The position numbers and the translations under genes are program-made. The notes below the pieces were generated by a model. The model saw nothing but the letters and a program-made list of their open reading frames with translations, had not been told where the DNA came from and made no database searches. From assembly GCA_013298595.1 (NCBI GenBank), contig JAAFIG010000007.1:1-64000 (forward strand): DNA of 64,000 nucleotides, in the 5' to 3' direction. The DNA is from Deinococcales bacterium (lineage in GTDB: Bacteria; Deinococcota; Deinococci; Deinococcales; JAAFIG01). Shown here one piece after another: positions 25,792 to 35,800 of this stretch (position 1 is the stretch's first letter; each line of letters starts with the position of its first letter).

Positions 25792-27587
25792 CATCCCCGA
25801 CAACTCGAGAATCCAAAAAGCCCGTAGCCTCTGTTTGGTTTTTTCTGGCTCGTTTGATTGCTTTTTCTAAAGGCTGGTACGCCCTCAATGTGGTTTTTTG
25901 GGTCGGTGTTTACACCTTGCCACTGATTCCTGGGTACATGGCAAAACTCTTTTTTGATGCTTTACAAAAAGAAAACCCAACTTGGAATGGTATTCCATAC
26001 ACCGTGCAAATGCTGGTGGCATTGGTGCTGATGTTTGGTGTGGTACAAGTATTAACCATCCTTTCGGGTGTGGCAGTTAATATCCCTTGGCGTTTTCGCT
26101 CGAGTGGTTTGTTGCGTTTAAATATCATGCGACGAATTTTTCAAATGCCTGGTGCTAAAGCATTTGATAACACCATTGGAGAAACCTTAAACACCTTGCG
26201 TGACGATGCCGAAGAAGCCGAAAATGCAGGCGATTGGACACTGGATATCATTGGGCAAAGTGCCTACATGATTATTGCGATTGGCATATTACTTTCAATA
26301 GATACAGCTTTAACGTTATATGTTTTTTTACCACTGATTGTTGTTACATTAATTAGTTACCGCGCACGTAGTCGGCTCGAGCAATTGCAAAAAGCGGCTC
26401 GAGAAAAAAGCAGTTTTTATACTTCCTTACTTGGCGAGGTGTACCAAAGCGTACAAGCCATCCAAGTGGCAAGTGCCGAAAAAAATGTGCTTACCCAACT
26501 CGAGATTCGTTCGCAATCGCGGCAACGTGCCATGCTCCGCAACGTTGCACTGAATCAAGCACTGGGTGTGTTCTCGAGCAACATTGTTTCGCTTGGAACA
26601 GGTTTAATTTTGTTATTAGCTGGTACGAAAATGCGCTCAGGAGAATTTACAGTTGGCGAATTTAGTTTATTTGTTTTGTACTTGTGGGAAGTTGGGCATC
26701 ACACCGAATTCTTTGGTAATTTTATGGCAACAGTACAACGAGCTGGTGTGGCATTTACCCGTATGCTTGGTTTAATGCAAGGCGAAACCTCGAACGCCCT
26801 GATTGCCAACCAACACATTGATATTCGTCGTGACCCAACACCACTCGAGCCTCGAGTCAAAACCATACAAGACGAATTAGAAGTTTTCGCGGCAAAACAG
26901 GTCACGTATCATCATCATGATTCAGCTCGAGGTATTCAAAACGCAAGTCTGACTGTGCAAAAAGGTGATTTCGTAGTGATTACAGGTCGGATTGGCAGTG
27001 GTAAAACCACTTTGCTGCGTGCCTTACTTGGGTTACTACCCATGCAATCAGGTTCGTTACATTGGAACGAACAAACCATTGCTGATCCAGCCAATTTTAT
27101 GATTCCACCACGCACGGCTTACACACCACAAGTACCCGCTTTAATCAGTGGCACAGTTAAGGAAAATATTCAGCTTGGTGCAGATAACCACAATTTACAA
27201 AACGCCATTCATCAAGCTGTACTCGAAACCGATCTCGAGCAATTACCTAATGCGCTCGAGACACTGGTTGGTGTGCGCGGTTTGAAATTATCGGGTGGGC
27301 AATTGCAACGCACGGCTGCTGCACGAATGTTTGCTCAAAATCCGAGCTTACTGGTTTTTGATGACATCTCGAGTGCACTCGATGTTCGTACCGAACAAAC
27401 CCTATGGGAAAGAGTCTCGAGTTTAGGTAAAACTTGTTTAGTTGTTTCGCATCGTCGCCCAGCTTTGCAACGCGCTACCAAAATTATTCTGCTCGAGCAT
27501 GGAAAAATCTCGGATACGGGTTCGCTTGAGGAATTACTATCTCGCTCGAGTGAAATGCGGGCGCTCTGGGCAGATGAATCAGCTTGA
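25788..27587 (+). CDS. ABC exporter subunit B (TMD-NBD)
   Basis: The 599-residue partner has a six-helix membrane domain and an NBD with Walker A GRIGSGKTT, canonical signature LSGGQLQR and Walker B LLVFDDIS, in which Asp replaces the catalytic Glu. Combined with subunit A's altered signature, this gives one intact and one degenerate ATP site, as in heterodimeric type IV exporters such as TM287/288 or BmrCD. Such pumps export lipids, peptides or drugs. The last 9 bp overlap the convergent Uma2 gene. Confidence 0.9.
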   Translation: MTSPTTRESKKPVASVWFFLARLIAFSKGWYALNVVFWVGVYTLPLIPGYMAKLFFDALQKENPTWNGIPYTVQMLVALVLMFGVVQVLTILSGVAVNIPWRFRSSGLLRLNIMRRIFQMPGAKAFDNTIGETLNTLRDDAEEAENAGDWTLDIIGQSAYMIIAIGILLSIDTALTLYVFLPLIVVTLISYRARSRLEQLQKAAREKSSFYTSLLGEVYQSVQAIQVASAEKNVLTQLEIRSQSRQRAMLRNVALNQALGVFSSNIVSLGTGLILLLAGTKMRSGEFTVGEFSLFVLYLWEVGHHTEFFGNFMATVQRAGVAFTRMLGLMQGETSNALIANQHIDIRRDPTPLEPRVKTIQDELEVFAAKQVTYHHHDSARGIQNASLTVQKGDFVVITGRIGSGKTTLLRALLGLLPMQSGSLHWNEQTIADPANFMIPPRTAYTPQVPALISGTVKENIQLGADNHNLQNAIHQAVLETDLEQLPNALETLVGVRGLKLSGGQLQRTAAARMFAQNPSLLVFDDISSALDVRTEQTLWERVSSLGKTCLVVSHRRPALQRATKIILLEHGKISDTGSLEELLSRSSEMRALWADESA

Positions 27588-28148
27588 TACGGCTGGTAAA
27601 TTCTCGTACAACACTGCCAGCGGTAACGAAAAACCAATACTCGAGAGTTGCAACACTGATTTCTCCTCGAGTATTTGATGTTGCCACGTACCATCTTTGT
27701 TTCTCGAGTAAACATCGGCGATGACATTGTTTTGGTTGAGTAAAATGTATTGCTCGAGGCTTGGGATGGTGCGGTAATTATGTAATTTTTCGCCTCGGTC
27801 TATGGCTTCGGTGCTATCGGATAAAACTTCAATAATAATGATCGGTTGGCGTTTGACTCTGGGGGTATCTAAGCTCGAGTCTGTGACAATAAAAGCATCT
27901 GGATAGTAGCCTATTTCGTCTGGTGTACGGATTAACATATCACTGCCATGCACTCGAAATTGTTGTTTCTGAGCAGCAAAGAACAAATGTGCTCGAAAAG
28001 CATTTGCAATGTGGTCGTGCCGATCTGTTCCTCCTGCCATGACAAACAGATTACCATCTACAAATTCATGACGCACCTGACTGTGAATTTCAAATTCAAG
28101 AAATTCTTCAAAGCTTGAGACGCTAAGTGTTGGCGTTTGGCGGTTCAT
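27579..28148 (-). CDS. Uma2 family (DUF820) endonuclease-like protein
   Basis: The protein (about 189 residues from ATG 28148) has the Uma2 pattern of the PD-(D/E)xK fold: FLEFE near the N-terminus, VRHEFVDGNLFVMAGG, YYPDAFIV, then IIIIEVLSDST with the E-V-L core, and a C-terminal YILL strand. These proteins are common in cyanobacteria and Deinococcota; their targets are not established. The frame could open 9 nt earlier, but a TATAAT box lies exactly 7 nt before ATG 28148, favouring that start on a leaderless transcript. Confidence 0.85.
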   Translation of the reverse strand: MNRQTPTLSVSSFEEFLEFEIHSQVRHEFVDGNLFVMAGGTDRHDHIANAFRAHLFFAAQKQQFRVHGSDMLIRTPDEIGYYPDAFIVTDSSLDTPRVKRQPIIIIEVLSDSTEAIDRGEKLHNYRTIPSLEQYILLNQNNVIADVYSRNKDGTWQHQILEEKSVLQLSSIGFSLPLAVLYENLPAVSS

Positions 28149-28161
28149 AGCGATCATTATA
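28149..28161 (-). promoter_or_regulatory. Leaderless-type -10 box of the Uma2 gene
   Basis: A perfect TATAAT (28161-28156, minus strand) sits 7 nt before the ATG, with no Shine-Dalgarno between. Confidence 0.65.
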
Positions 28162-28186
28162 TCATGATAGCTATTTGCTCTTTGAT

Positions 28187-28218
28187 AAAAAAATAGCTCG
28201 AGACAATCTCGAGCTATT
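28187..28218 (-). terminator. Terminator of the erpA-like gene
   Basis: A 12-bp perfect stem (AATAGCTCGAGA with TCTCGAGCTATT, loop of 3 nt) is followed on the minus strand by seven T residues. The stem contains two CTCGAG words. Confidence 0.85.
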
Positions 28219-28238
28219 GGCTAGAAACTATTCATTTC

Positions 28239-28610
28239 TTAATGGCAACTGCTGCTGCCTTCGGCTTCTGGTGAGGCTTTGCCATCAGTGCGGAAACTGT
28301 GTCCACATCCACAACCGCTGGTTGCATTTGGGTTTGAGACAACACTGAAACCGCCACCCATCATATTCTCGAGATAGTCGACCATTGAACCTTCGAGAAG
28401 AGGTAGGCTCATTTTGTCCACAACAACTTTGACACCGTAACTTTCAAAGTAAGTGTCACCCTCGAGGGTGCGGTCGTCTATTGCCATGCCGTAACTGTAT
28501 CCGCTGCATCCGCCACTTTTGACAAAAACACGGACAGCAGCGTTATCTTTGTTGTTTTTGGCAAGGATTTCTTTGGCTTTGTTTGCGCCGAACTCGGTCA
28601 TCGTAATCAT
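28239..28610 (-). CDS. erpA: Iron-sulfur cluster insertion protein, ErpA/IscA family
   Basis: A-type carrier protein that passes Fe-S clusters to apoproteins. The 123 residues contain the HesB/IscA fold with the three conserved cysteines: [10 protein letters not shown] near residue 34 and GCGCGHSF near residue 100. The [16 protein letters not shown] segment is typical. A TACCGT box lies 6 nt before the ATG, so the transcript may be leaderless. The symbol erpA is by family; sufA or iscA are possible. Confidence 0.88.
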   Translation of the reverse strand: MITMTEFGANKAKEILAKNNKDNAAVRVFVKSGGCSGYSYGMAIDDRTLEGDTYFESYGVKVVVDKMSLPLLEGSMVDYLENMMGGGFSVVSNPNATSGCGCGHSFRTDGKASPEAEGSSSCH

Positions 28611-28871
28611 GGTCTTACGGTAGCACGAGTTTGTCTAAGAAAAGGTGCGCTATTTTACCAGTTGCTTTGTGTGCTTAGCGTACAGGTCTTTATGCCAATT
28701 TGCCCATTCTTGTTTTAACAGATTGCGATTGATAAAAGCGTCACTCGAGAAGTGTCATATTTTTTTGACAATTTGGACAGATTTTTTTGTACATCTTGCA
28801 CATTGATTGCTTTTTTTGTGTTAATCTTTTGCACACTGGTGGCAAAGCCACAAGGATTTATAGGAGGCACT

Positions 28872-31004
28872 GTGAAAAATTACGATGTTGTTGCAGCAGC
28901 TAGTCGAAATTGGCAGCAAAGCGAGGCGTTGCCAAACGCATTGAATATCTTTGGTAGCGATGTTCTGGGTACAGATCAATTGCGTGAACGTCTATCTAAA
29001 CCTGTGTGGAAGAGTTTGCAAGCCACGATTCAAAAAGGTTCGGCGCTTGATCCTGCAATTGCTGATACTGTGGCACTTGCCATGAAAACTTGGGCACTCG
29101 AGAAGGGGGCTACGCATTACACGCACTGGTTTCATCCTTTGACGGGTTCAACTGCCGAAAAACATGATTCGTTTTTAGCGCCAACTTCTGATGGTAATGC
29201 TATTGCAACTTTTAGTGGTGCCGAGTTAATCCAAGCCGAACCTGATGCCTCGAGTTTCCCAAGTGGTGGTTTACGTGCCACTTTCGAGGCTCGTGGGTAC
29301 ACAGCGTGGGATCCAACCAGTCCAGCTTTTATTTTGCGTCACAGCAATGGTGCAACCCTTTGTATTCCAACAGCCTTTGCTTCTTGGACAGGCGAAGCAC
29401 TGGACACCAAAGTGCCGTTGTTGCGTTCGATCGAAGCGTTAAATACCTCGGCACAAAAGGCACTTAAACACTTTGGTGTCAACAGTAAAGTTTCGAGTAC
29501 GTTAGGTGCTGAACAAGAGTACTTTTTAATAGACGAAGAATTTTATTACAGCCGTCCAGATTTGGTGATGACTGGTCGGACATTATTTGGGGCTAAACCA
29601 CCGCGTGGTCAGGAACTTGAGGATCATTACTTTGGGAGCATTCCTGATCGGGTTTTGTCGTTTATGTCCGATCTCGAGTTGCAATTGTACGCTTTGGGTA
29701 TTCCAGTCAAGACTCGCCATAACGAAGTGGCTCCTGGACAATTTGAAATTGCGCCAATTTACGAAAACAGCAATATCGCGGCTGACCATCAGCAACTGAT
29801 TATGCAAACCATTCGTAACACCGCTCGTAAGTACAGCTTGGCTGCGTTAATGCACGAAAAACCATTTGCTGGGATTAACGGTTCGGGTAAGCACTGCAAT
29901 TGGAGCATGAGCACTGATCATGCTAATTTACTCGAGCCTGGCGAAACCCCACAAGATAATCTGCAATTCTTGTTTTTCTGTGCCGCTGTTATTCGAGCAG
30001 TCAATGCTCATCAAGATGTGTTGCGTTTAGCGGTGGCGAGTGCCAGCAACGACCACCGCCTTGGTGCCAACGAAGCGCCACCTGCAATCATCAGTATTTT
30101 CCTCGGCGATCAACTCACCGATATTTTTGATCGTATCGCTTCGGGTAAAGGTGGTAGTGGTAGAAAAGCAGGTACGCTCGAGCTTGGTACACCTGTGTTA
30201 CCACCGTTGCCGCGCCATGCTGGTGACCGTAACCGCACCAGCCCATTTGCTTTTACAGGTAATAAATTTGAGTTCCGCGCTGTTGGTAGTAGCCAGAGTA
30301 TTTCCTTCCCAATTACGGTGCTCAACACCATTGTTGCCGAGAGCATTGATGCTTTGGTGGCAGCAGTTGAAGGTAAAATCAAGAAGAAAATAGCTGTGAC
30401 AACTGCGATTCTCGAGGTTGTTAAAGAAACCTATGCTGCCAATAAACGCATTATTTTTAATGGCGATGGTTACTCGAGTGCTTGGCATAAAGAAGCTGCT
30501 AAACGTGGTTTGTTAAACTTACCAACGGCTCTCGATGCCATTGAAGTGTTTACTTCACCTAAGAATCTGAAACTTTTTGCTGATTATGGTGTGCTGAGCC
30601 ATAAAGAAGTCGAGAGCCGTCAGGAAATCATGTACGATATTTACTTCAAAACCGTGAATATCGAAGGTGAAACCACGGCGCATATGGCACAAACCCAAAT
30701 TCTGCCATCAGCTTTGTCTTACCTTGCCGATTTAAGCGCTGTCAATTTTAAGAGTAAAGCCACAGAACGCATTGCCAAAAACGTGGTTGCTTTAACTGAC
30801 CAGTTATCGGACGCACTCGAGGTCTTAAAAGCCCAGAATGCCGAAGAGGGTGGCGACAGTGTTCACGAAAAAGCCTATCACTTACGTGACAATGTCTTAC
30901 CAGCCATGCTCGAGGTGCGCGAAGCAGCTGATGAACTCGAGAAAGTGGTTGCCGATCAGCATTGGTCGTTGCCAAGTTACCGTGAAATGTTGTTTGTGAA
31001 GTAA
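28872..31004 (+). CDS. glnN: Type III glutamine synthetase
   Basis: Makes glutamine from glutamate and ammonia with ATP. The large type III (GlnN) form is recognised by its length (about 710 residues), the [19 protein letters not shown] segment, [18 protein letters not shown] and [17 protein letters not shown] place the start at GTG 28872 after AGGAGG (28862-28867); the longer frame from 28752 would add a Phe-rich non-conserved stretch and lacks a ribosome site. Three T7G tracts upstream (28760-28835) may belong to its promoter region. A strong terminator follows. Confidence 0.95.
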   Translation: MKNYDVVAAASRNWQQSEALPNALNIFGSDVLGTDQLRERLSKPVWKSLQATIQKGSALDPAIADTVALAMKTWALEKGATHYTHWFHPLTGSTAEKHDSFLAPTSDGNAIATFSGAELIQAEPDASSFPSGGLRATFEARGYTAWDPTSPAFILRHSNGATLCIPTAFASWTGEALDTKVPLLRSIEALNTSAQKALKHFGVNSKVSSTLGAEQEYFLIDEEFYYSRPDLVMTGRTLFGAKPPRGQELEDHYFGSIPDRVLSFMSDLELQLYALGIPVKTRHNEVAPGQFEIAPIYENSNIAADHQQLIMQTIRNTARKYSLAALMHEKPFAGINGSGKHCNWSMSTDHANLLEPGETPQDNLQFLFFCAAVIRAVNAHQDVLRLAVASASNDHRLGANEAPPAIISIFLGDQLTDIFDRIASGKGGSGRKAGTLELGTPVLPPLPRHAGDRNRTSPFAFTGNKFEFRAVGSSQSISFPITVLNTIVAESIDALVAAVEGKIKKKIAVTTAILEVVKETYAANKRIIFNGDGYSSAWHKEAAKRGLLNLPTALDAIEVFTSPKNLKLFADYGVLSHKEVESRQEIMYDIYFKTVNIEGETTAHMAQTQILPSALSYLADLSAVNFKSKATERIAKNVVALTDQLSDALEVLKAQNAEEGGDSVHEKAYHLRDNVLPAMLEVREAADELEKVVADQHWSLPSYREMLFVK

Positions 31005-31020
31005 TTTTTTAAGGTAAAAA

Positions 31021-31046
31021 CCCCGCTGCTCAGGCGGGGTTTTTTA
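31021..31046 (+). terminator. Terminator of glnN
   Basis: Stem CCCCGC-GCGGGG with a 7-nt loop and a run of T. It may serve the convergent HD-GYP gene too, since A residues flank it on the other side. Confidence 0.85.
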
Positions 31047-31877
31047 TTGGTTAATCAGTGTTAAAAAGACATCCACAAGTTTGGGATCAAATTGCTTACC
31101 TCGTTCAGATATCAGATATTGGGTAATTTGAGTTGTTTCCCAAGCTGGTTTGTACGGGCGTTCGCTGCGTAAGGCATCGTAAACATCTATGATACTGAAA
31201 ACATGGGCGAGCGGCGGGATTCGTTTAGCTTTTAAGCGTTCTGGGTAACCTGTACCATCCCAGCGTTCATGATGATATTGCACAATATGCAGCGCTTCTG
31301 GTGGTAATTCTGGAATTAATAAAGCAATATGGTGCCCAACAACTGTGTGTTGTTCGATGGTTTGGCGTTCCTCGGGTGTTAAACGCCCTGGTTTTTGCAA
31401 AATACTACTAGGAATCGCTATTTTGCCAATATCATGTAAGTAACTGCCAATTCGTAAGATTCGGGTGTCCTCGTCGGATAATTGTAAAGCTTTAGCTAAA
31501 CGCTCGGTGAGATCCACAACTCGAGCGATATGACCATGTGTTTCGACATCGTGTAACTCGAGGGCTGCACTAAGCGCATGTAAAAGCCGTTCAAAGCGTT
31601 TATCTTCACTGAGGATGGGTGCATTTTGCTCGGAGGCTGCCGTGGTTGGATTTTTTGGCTCGAGGGCTTGAAATGTTTGTTGTAATAAATGCCGGGCTGC
31701 TTGGAATTCACCTAGTCTTAAAGCCGTGTATGCCCCCAGTAACGAAGCTCGGATCTCGAGTAAGGTATCTTGGTCTTTTTTAGCGTGTTCGATCAGTTGT
31801 TGAGTTAAACCATAGCTACGGTTGACATCGGTGTGTGCCAATTGTTCTGCGAGTTCTAATTTTTTGTTATCGGACAT
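31044..31877 (-). CDS. HD-GYP domain phosphodiesterase-like protein
   Basis: The 277-residue protein has a helical, TPR-like N-terminus (1-90) and a C-terminal HD-GYP domain (about 95-275) with HDIGKIAIP and YHHERWDGTGYP. HD-GYP proteins hydrolyse cyclic di-GMP; the metal ligands of the family appear present. GGAG precedes the start. It is the last gene of a minus-strand run that follows the gas-vesicle genes, so it may belong to their signalling. Confidence 0.87.
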   Translation of the reverse strand: MSDNKKLELAEQLAHTDVNRSYGLTQQLIEHAKKDQDTLLEIRASLLGAYTALRLGEFQAARHLLQQTFQALEPKNPTTAASEQNAPILSEDKRFERLLHALSAALELHDVETHGHIARVVDLTERLAKALQLSDEDTRILRIGSYLHDIGKIAIPSSILQKPGRLTPEERQTIEQHTVVGHHIALLIPELPPEALHIVQYHHERWDGTGYPERLKAKRIPPLAHVFSIIDVYDALRSERPYKPAWETTQITQYLISERGKQFDPKLVDVFLTLINQ

Positions 31878-31950
31878 GGAACTCCACTCGAGGCAATGTG
31901 TAAGATAAAATAAAGATTAGCACAATACTCTTACAATATAGTATGTGGCT

Positions 31951-32184
31951 TTATAATGTATCACGTAAAAATGCGGGGAGTTCGTCTCGAGAGATTGTTG
32001 CAAACCCTACCCATTGCGGGTTTGATTTGGCTTGAATACCGATAGCGATCAGGTAGTGATCTTGAAAAGAGGTTAAACGCAGTACTGTTTGTTGTTTTTC
32101 GAGCAGCAGTGCTCCGTTGTTGACTGTACTTTTCACACCTAAATCGGTGCAAAGGTGTTGTACTTCTTGTACCCACCGATTCAT
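31951..32184 (-). CDS. Small protein of unknown function
   Basis: This 77-residue protein overlaps the stop of the response regulator by ATGA, which supports translation. It looks like a compact alpha/beta fold (LLLEKQQTVLRLTSF, HYLIAIGIQ). I do not recognise a family. Co-translation suggests an accessory of the two-component system. Confidence 0.6.
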   Translation of the reverse strand: MNRWVQEVQHLCTDLGVKSTVNNGALLLEKQQTVLRLTSFQDHYLIAIGIQAKSNPQWVGFATISRDELPAFLRDTL

Positions 32185-32837
32185 ATGATGCCCGCCCTGA
32201 GTGCGCGAACAGCCGCGTGGGTGCGGTCAGAAGCTCGTAATTTACCAATCACGTTTTGCACCAATTTTTTAATGGTTTCTGGGCTAACTTCTAAACTCTG
32301 CGCAATTTCTTTGTTGGTTTTACCATCAGCAATCAGTGCTAGTGCTTCGCGTTCTCGAGGGGTCAGTGGATCCATCTCGAGGCTATCTTCGATGGTGGCA
32401 GGTTTCATTGCGTAATTCATAGCACCACGTAATAAGGCACTGGAGATTAACACTTCGCCGCTAGACGCGGCTCGTATCATCTCGAGCACTTCGCGGCGTG
32501 GTGAATCTTTGAGTAAATACCCAGAGGCACCTGCTTGAATGGCTTGCACCACATGACTTTCGGTGTGGTGCATGGTCAGAATAATCACAGTACATTGTGG
32601 TAATTGGCGTTTAATCAGTTTGGTGGCTTCTAAACCATCCATGACTGGCATTGAAATATCCATTAAAATAATACGTGGTTGTAATTCAGTTGCCATTTGC
32701 ACAGCTTGTTCACCATGATTGGCTTCGCCAATGACCTTAAAGGTACTTTCGGACTCGAGCATGGCACGTAAACCCTCACGGACAATGGCATGGTCGTCTA
32801 CAAGCATGATGCTGACTTGCTCGGCAGTTTCAGACAT
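32181..32837 (-). CDS. NarL/LuxR-type response regulator
   Basis: The N-terminal receiver domain has VDDHA, ILMDISMPVMDG with the phosphorylated Asp, and a conserved Lys; the C-terminal LuxR helix-turn-helix is LTPREREALALIADGKTNKEIAQSL. It lies directly after its cognate kinase gene. A candidate target is the inverted repeat before gvpA at 46826-46855, an inference from location and the NarL-like half-site. Confidence 0.93.
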   Translation of the reverse strand: MSETAEQVSIMLVDDHAIVREGLRAMLESESTFKVIGEANHGEQAVQMATELQPRIILMDISMPVMDGLEATKLIKRQLPQCTVIILTMHHTESHVVQAIQAGASGYLLKDSPRREVLEMIRAASSGEVLISSALLRGAMNYAMKPATIEDSLEMDPLTPREREALALIADGKTNKEIAQSLEVSPETIKKLVQNVIGKLRASDRTHAAVRALRAGII

Positions 32838-32840
32838 GGT

Positions 32841-35800
32841 TTATCCTTCGTTGCCTCGTAGTAATACCCGAACCGTTGTGCCTTGGCTTGGGGCGCTGAT
32901 AATCTCGAGTTCTGCACCAATTAATTCGGCACGTTTTTTCATACCAATGGTGCCAACCCCGTGGTGTAATTTGTTTAATCGTGGTTGGTTAGGGTCAAAA
33001 CCCAGACCATCATCGCGTATTTCGAGCATGGTAAATGTTGCTTCTTGGCGTAATTGTAAACGAACAGCTTTGGCTTGAGCGTGTCGGCGCACGTTACTCA
33101 AGGCTTCGATGACAATTCGGTATAACGTGACTTCGCTATCTCTTGGTAAACGCACAGTATCGAAGATAAATTCGCTGGTCCAATTTTCGCTACGCGCCAT
33201 TTCCTCAAGTCTTTGCCGTAGTACATCACGTAAACCAAGAATCTCGAGATCAGGTGGTATTAAATCGGTGATGGTTTCACGCACTTGACGAATCGCACTG
33301 GAAATCAGTTCTAAACTGCGCTCGAGTTGACGTTTTTGCGTCGAATTCGAGATATCCTCGGCTTCGAGGCTGGACTCTATAAAACGCAATGCCGAAACCA
33401 TTGTCTGAGCAGGTCCATCATGTAAATCTATGGCAATACGTTCACGTTCGGCTTCTTGGGCACGTAATGTTACTTCGATAAATTCTCGAGAACTTTCCTC
33501 ACGTTCAACCAAGGCACGGTATGCCAGTACTCGCTCGAGGGCTTCGGTAAAAGCTGTTTGATACTCGAGTAAAGTGGTGGTTTCAGCAAGATGCCCTAAG
33601 TCGCCCCAACGCATGACCAAATAACCCAGAAAGCCAGTATCGTTGTACAAACGCACCACAGTCATATCGGCAGATTCACGCAACTGAATGTCCATATCTG
33701 GTTGGAACACCAAGGTTTCATTTTTATTGGTGTGAATGGCAATATCTTTGGTCAGAATATGGGATTCTTGAGCGCCAAGAAACTGGGTTAAGGCTTGCAG
33801 TGCGGCACTTAAATCTTCGCTGCGATAAAACTCTTGTTGACTGCGGGTTAGATGATATTTTACGGCAGCTTCTTTGCTATCGGTGATATCGGTTAGTACC
33901 ACCGAAACACCCATAAATTGTTGTTGTTCGTAACGCAAGTGTAGTGCCATCGAAACCCAGCGCAAACGGCTGGCTCGGCTGACCAAACGCACCTCGAGCC
34001 GCGCACTTTCGATTTGTTGTTGAATGACTTTTAGCACTTGGCGTAACACCGAAAAACGATGTTGTGGATGTACAAAACGTAGTGCACTGGTGGCAGCTTG
34101 GGTTGTGCCGCTGCTATACCCAGATAGACGTTGCCAAGCTGGATTGCTGTACACCACTTGACCATTAGCATCGGTGCGTAAAATCGCATCGTTAATGCTT
34201 TCAACCACACTGCGGTAACGCTGTTCGGATTCTCGGATGGCTTGTTCTTGCTGCATACGCTCAGTGATATCTTGCCCTGTAAAAACAAAGAACTCGAGGT
34301 GGGCATCATCTGGTGCAACAATGGTTTTTACTGACCACGAAATAAAACGGGTATCTGGGGCTGCACCTATCGGTATGATGTAGTGCTCTACAGCTTCGGA
34401 CGGGTTCTCGAAAAAATCGGCTAAACGCAATTTGTGCTCATCGGCAAGATTGACAAAATCGACTAAACGCTGCCCAATTATTTCTGGACGTAACGATTTA
34501 GCAATTTGGGCTGCAATTTGATTAAACCGCACCACATGACCAGTTGCATCGCAAACCAAAACCAAGGTAGCAGCGGTATTTAAAACTGTTTCAATAAAAT
34601 CGTGCTGACGGCGTTGCTCGAGACTTGCATGATGCAATTCGGTGGTGTCTTGCCCAACCCAGTACAAGCGCTGATCGGGTAAAAAAGCTGTTACACTCCA
34701 AGCCAAATGCCTTGACCAGCCTGCACTTGGGTAACCTCTGGTTTGATACAACTTTGGTTGTGAACTCAAGGCTAAACCAACCACAGCATTTTGCAAATAA
34801 CTGGCATCTGGTTCTGGCACATTCGCCCAAATCGATTGCCCTGCTTGTGCACCAATCATCGCTTCGGCATTGATATTGGTATGCACCACAACCCCTGTTA
34901 AATCTGTGACCACAATGGCATCTTGCACCATCTCGAGCAAACGGTTTTGCTCGGTCTGACCACTTTTAAAATCGGTGATATCGTGTTGTACAGCAATAAA
35001 ATACGGAATGCTACCATCGGAAGCCCGAATTGGGTCAAGACTGATTTGTGCCCAAAACTCTGTGCCATCTTTACGATAATTAATCACTTGGACTTGACAA
35101 GAAATTCCTTTTTCAACACCGTTTTTAAGCACATCAAGCGCAGCTCGGCTACTGCGCGGACCTTGCAACATACGCGGTGTACGCCCAAGCACCTCGGTTA
35201 AATCGTAACCTGTGGTTCGCAAAAAAGCGGGGCTAACCTCGAGAATCCGTTGATGATAATCGGTCAGTAATACAGAAGCATTTGAAGCAGCTAAGGCTCG
35301 GCTAAATAACCCTGTAGCACGCTCTGGATTATGAGGTGCAGCTTCTGGGGTATCAATCCAGAGTAAAACCAAACCACTTTCACTATTTTCATCGTTAATG
35401 AACTGGGTTTCTAAGCGTTGCTCGAGGGTTTCTGCACCAAAACGCATTTCTGTGGTGATCTCGAGGGCAGCTTGAATGGTGTGGCGTACCTCTTGAACTC
35501 GTCCTAATAAATTGGGACGCTCTAAAGGCGGTAATAACTCGAGCAAATCGAGTAAGGTGCTCCGAGCAGGGTCTAAGTATTGGTGTAAAGCAGGGGTGGC
35601 ATAACTGATATACCCTCGTTCGTCTATTAAGGCAAATTTGGTTTTAGGAATAATAGTGGCATTACTCGAGGTTGGACTGATCACCCCACGAAAAGCTTGA
35701 ACATTTTTATAATTCTGATCAGAAGCCACCGAAAGCCGTAACACTCGAGCTAAGGCTTCAACCATACGTGGTTCAAAAGCCGTACCACGGTCGTTCCATA

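Noticed and set aside
12723-27587. A full contractile injection system around the DUF4157 toxin
   Set aside because: No sheath, tube, baseplate or spike gene is present; the AAA+ ATPase at 41416 is VCP-type and belongs to the gas-vesicle cluster.
28760-28835. Three T7G tracts as nitrogen-regulator sites upstream of glnN
   Set aside because: Spacing is irregular (22 and 29 bp) and no known regulator consensus is matched.
28752-28871. Upstream start of the glutamine synthetase
   Set aside because: The extension is Phe/Cys-rich and lacks a ribosome site; GTG 28872 follows AGGAGG.
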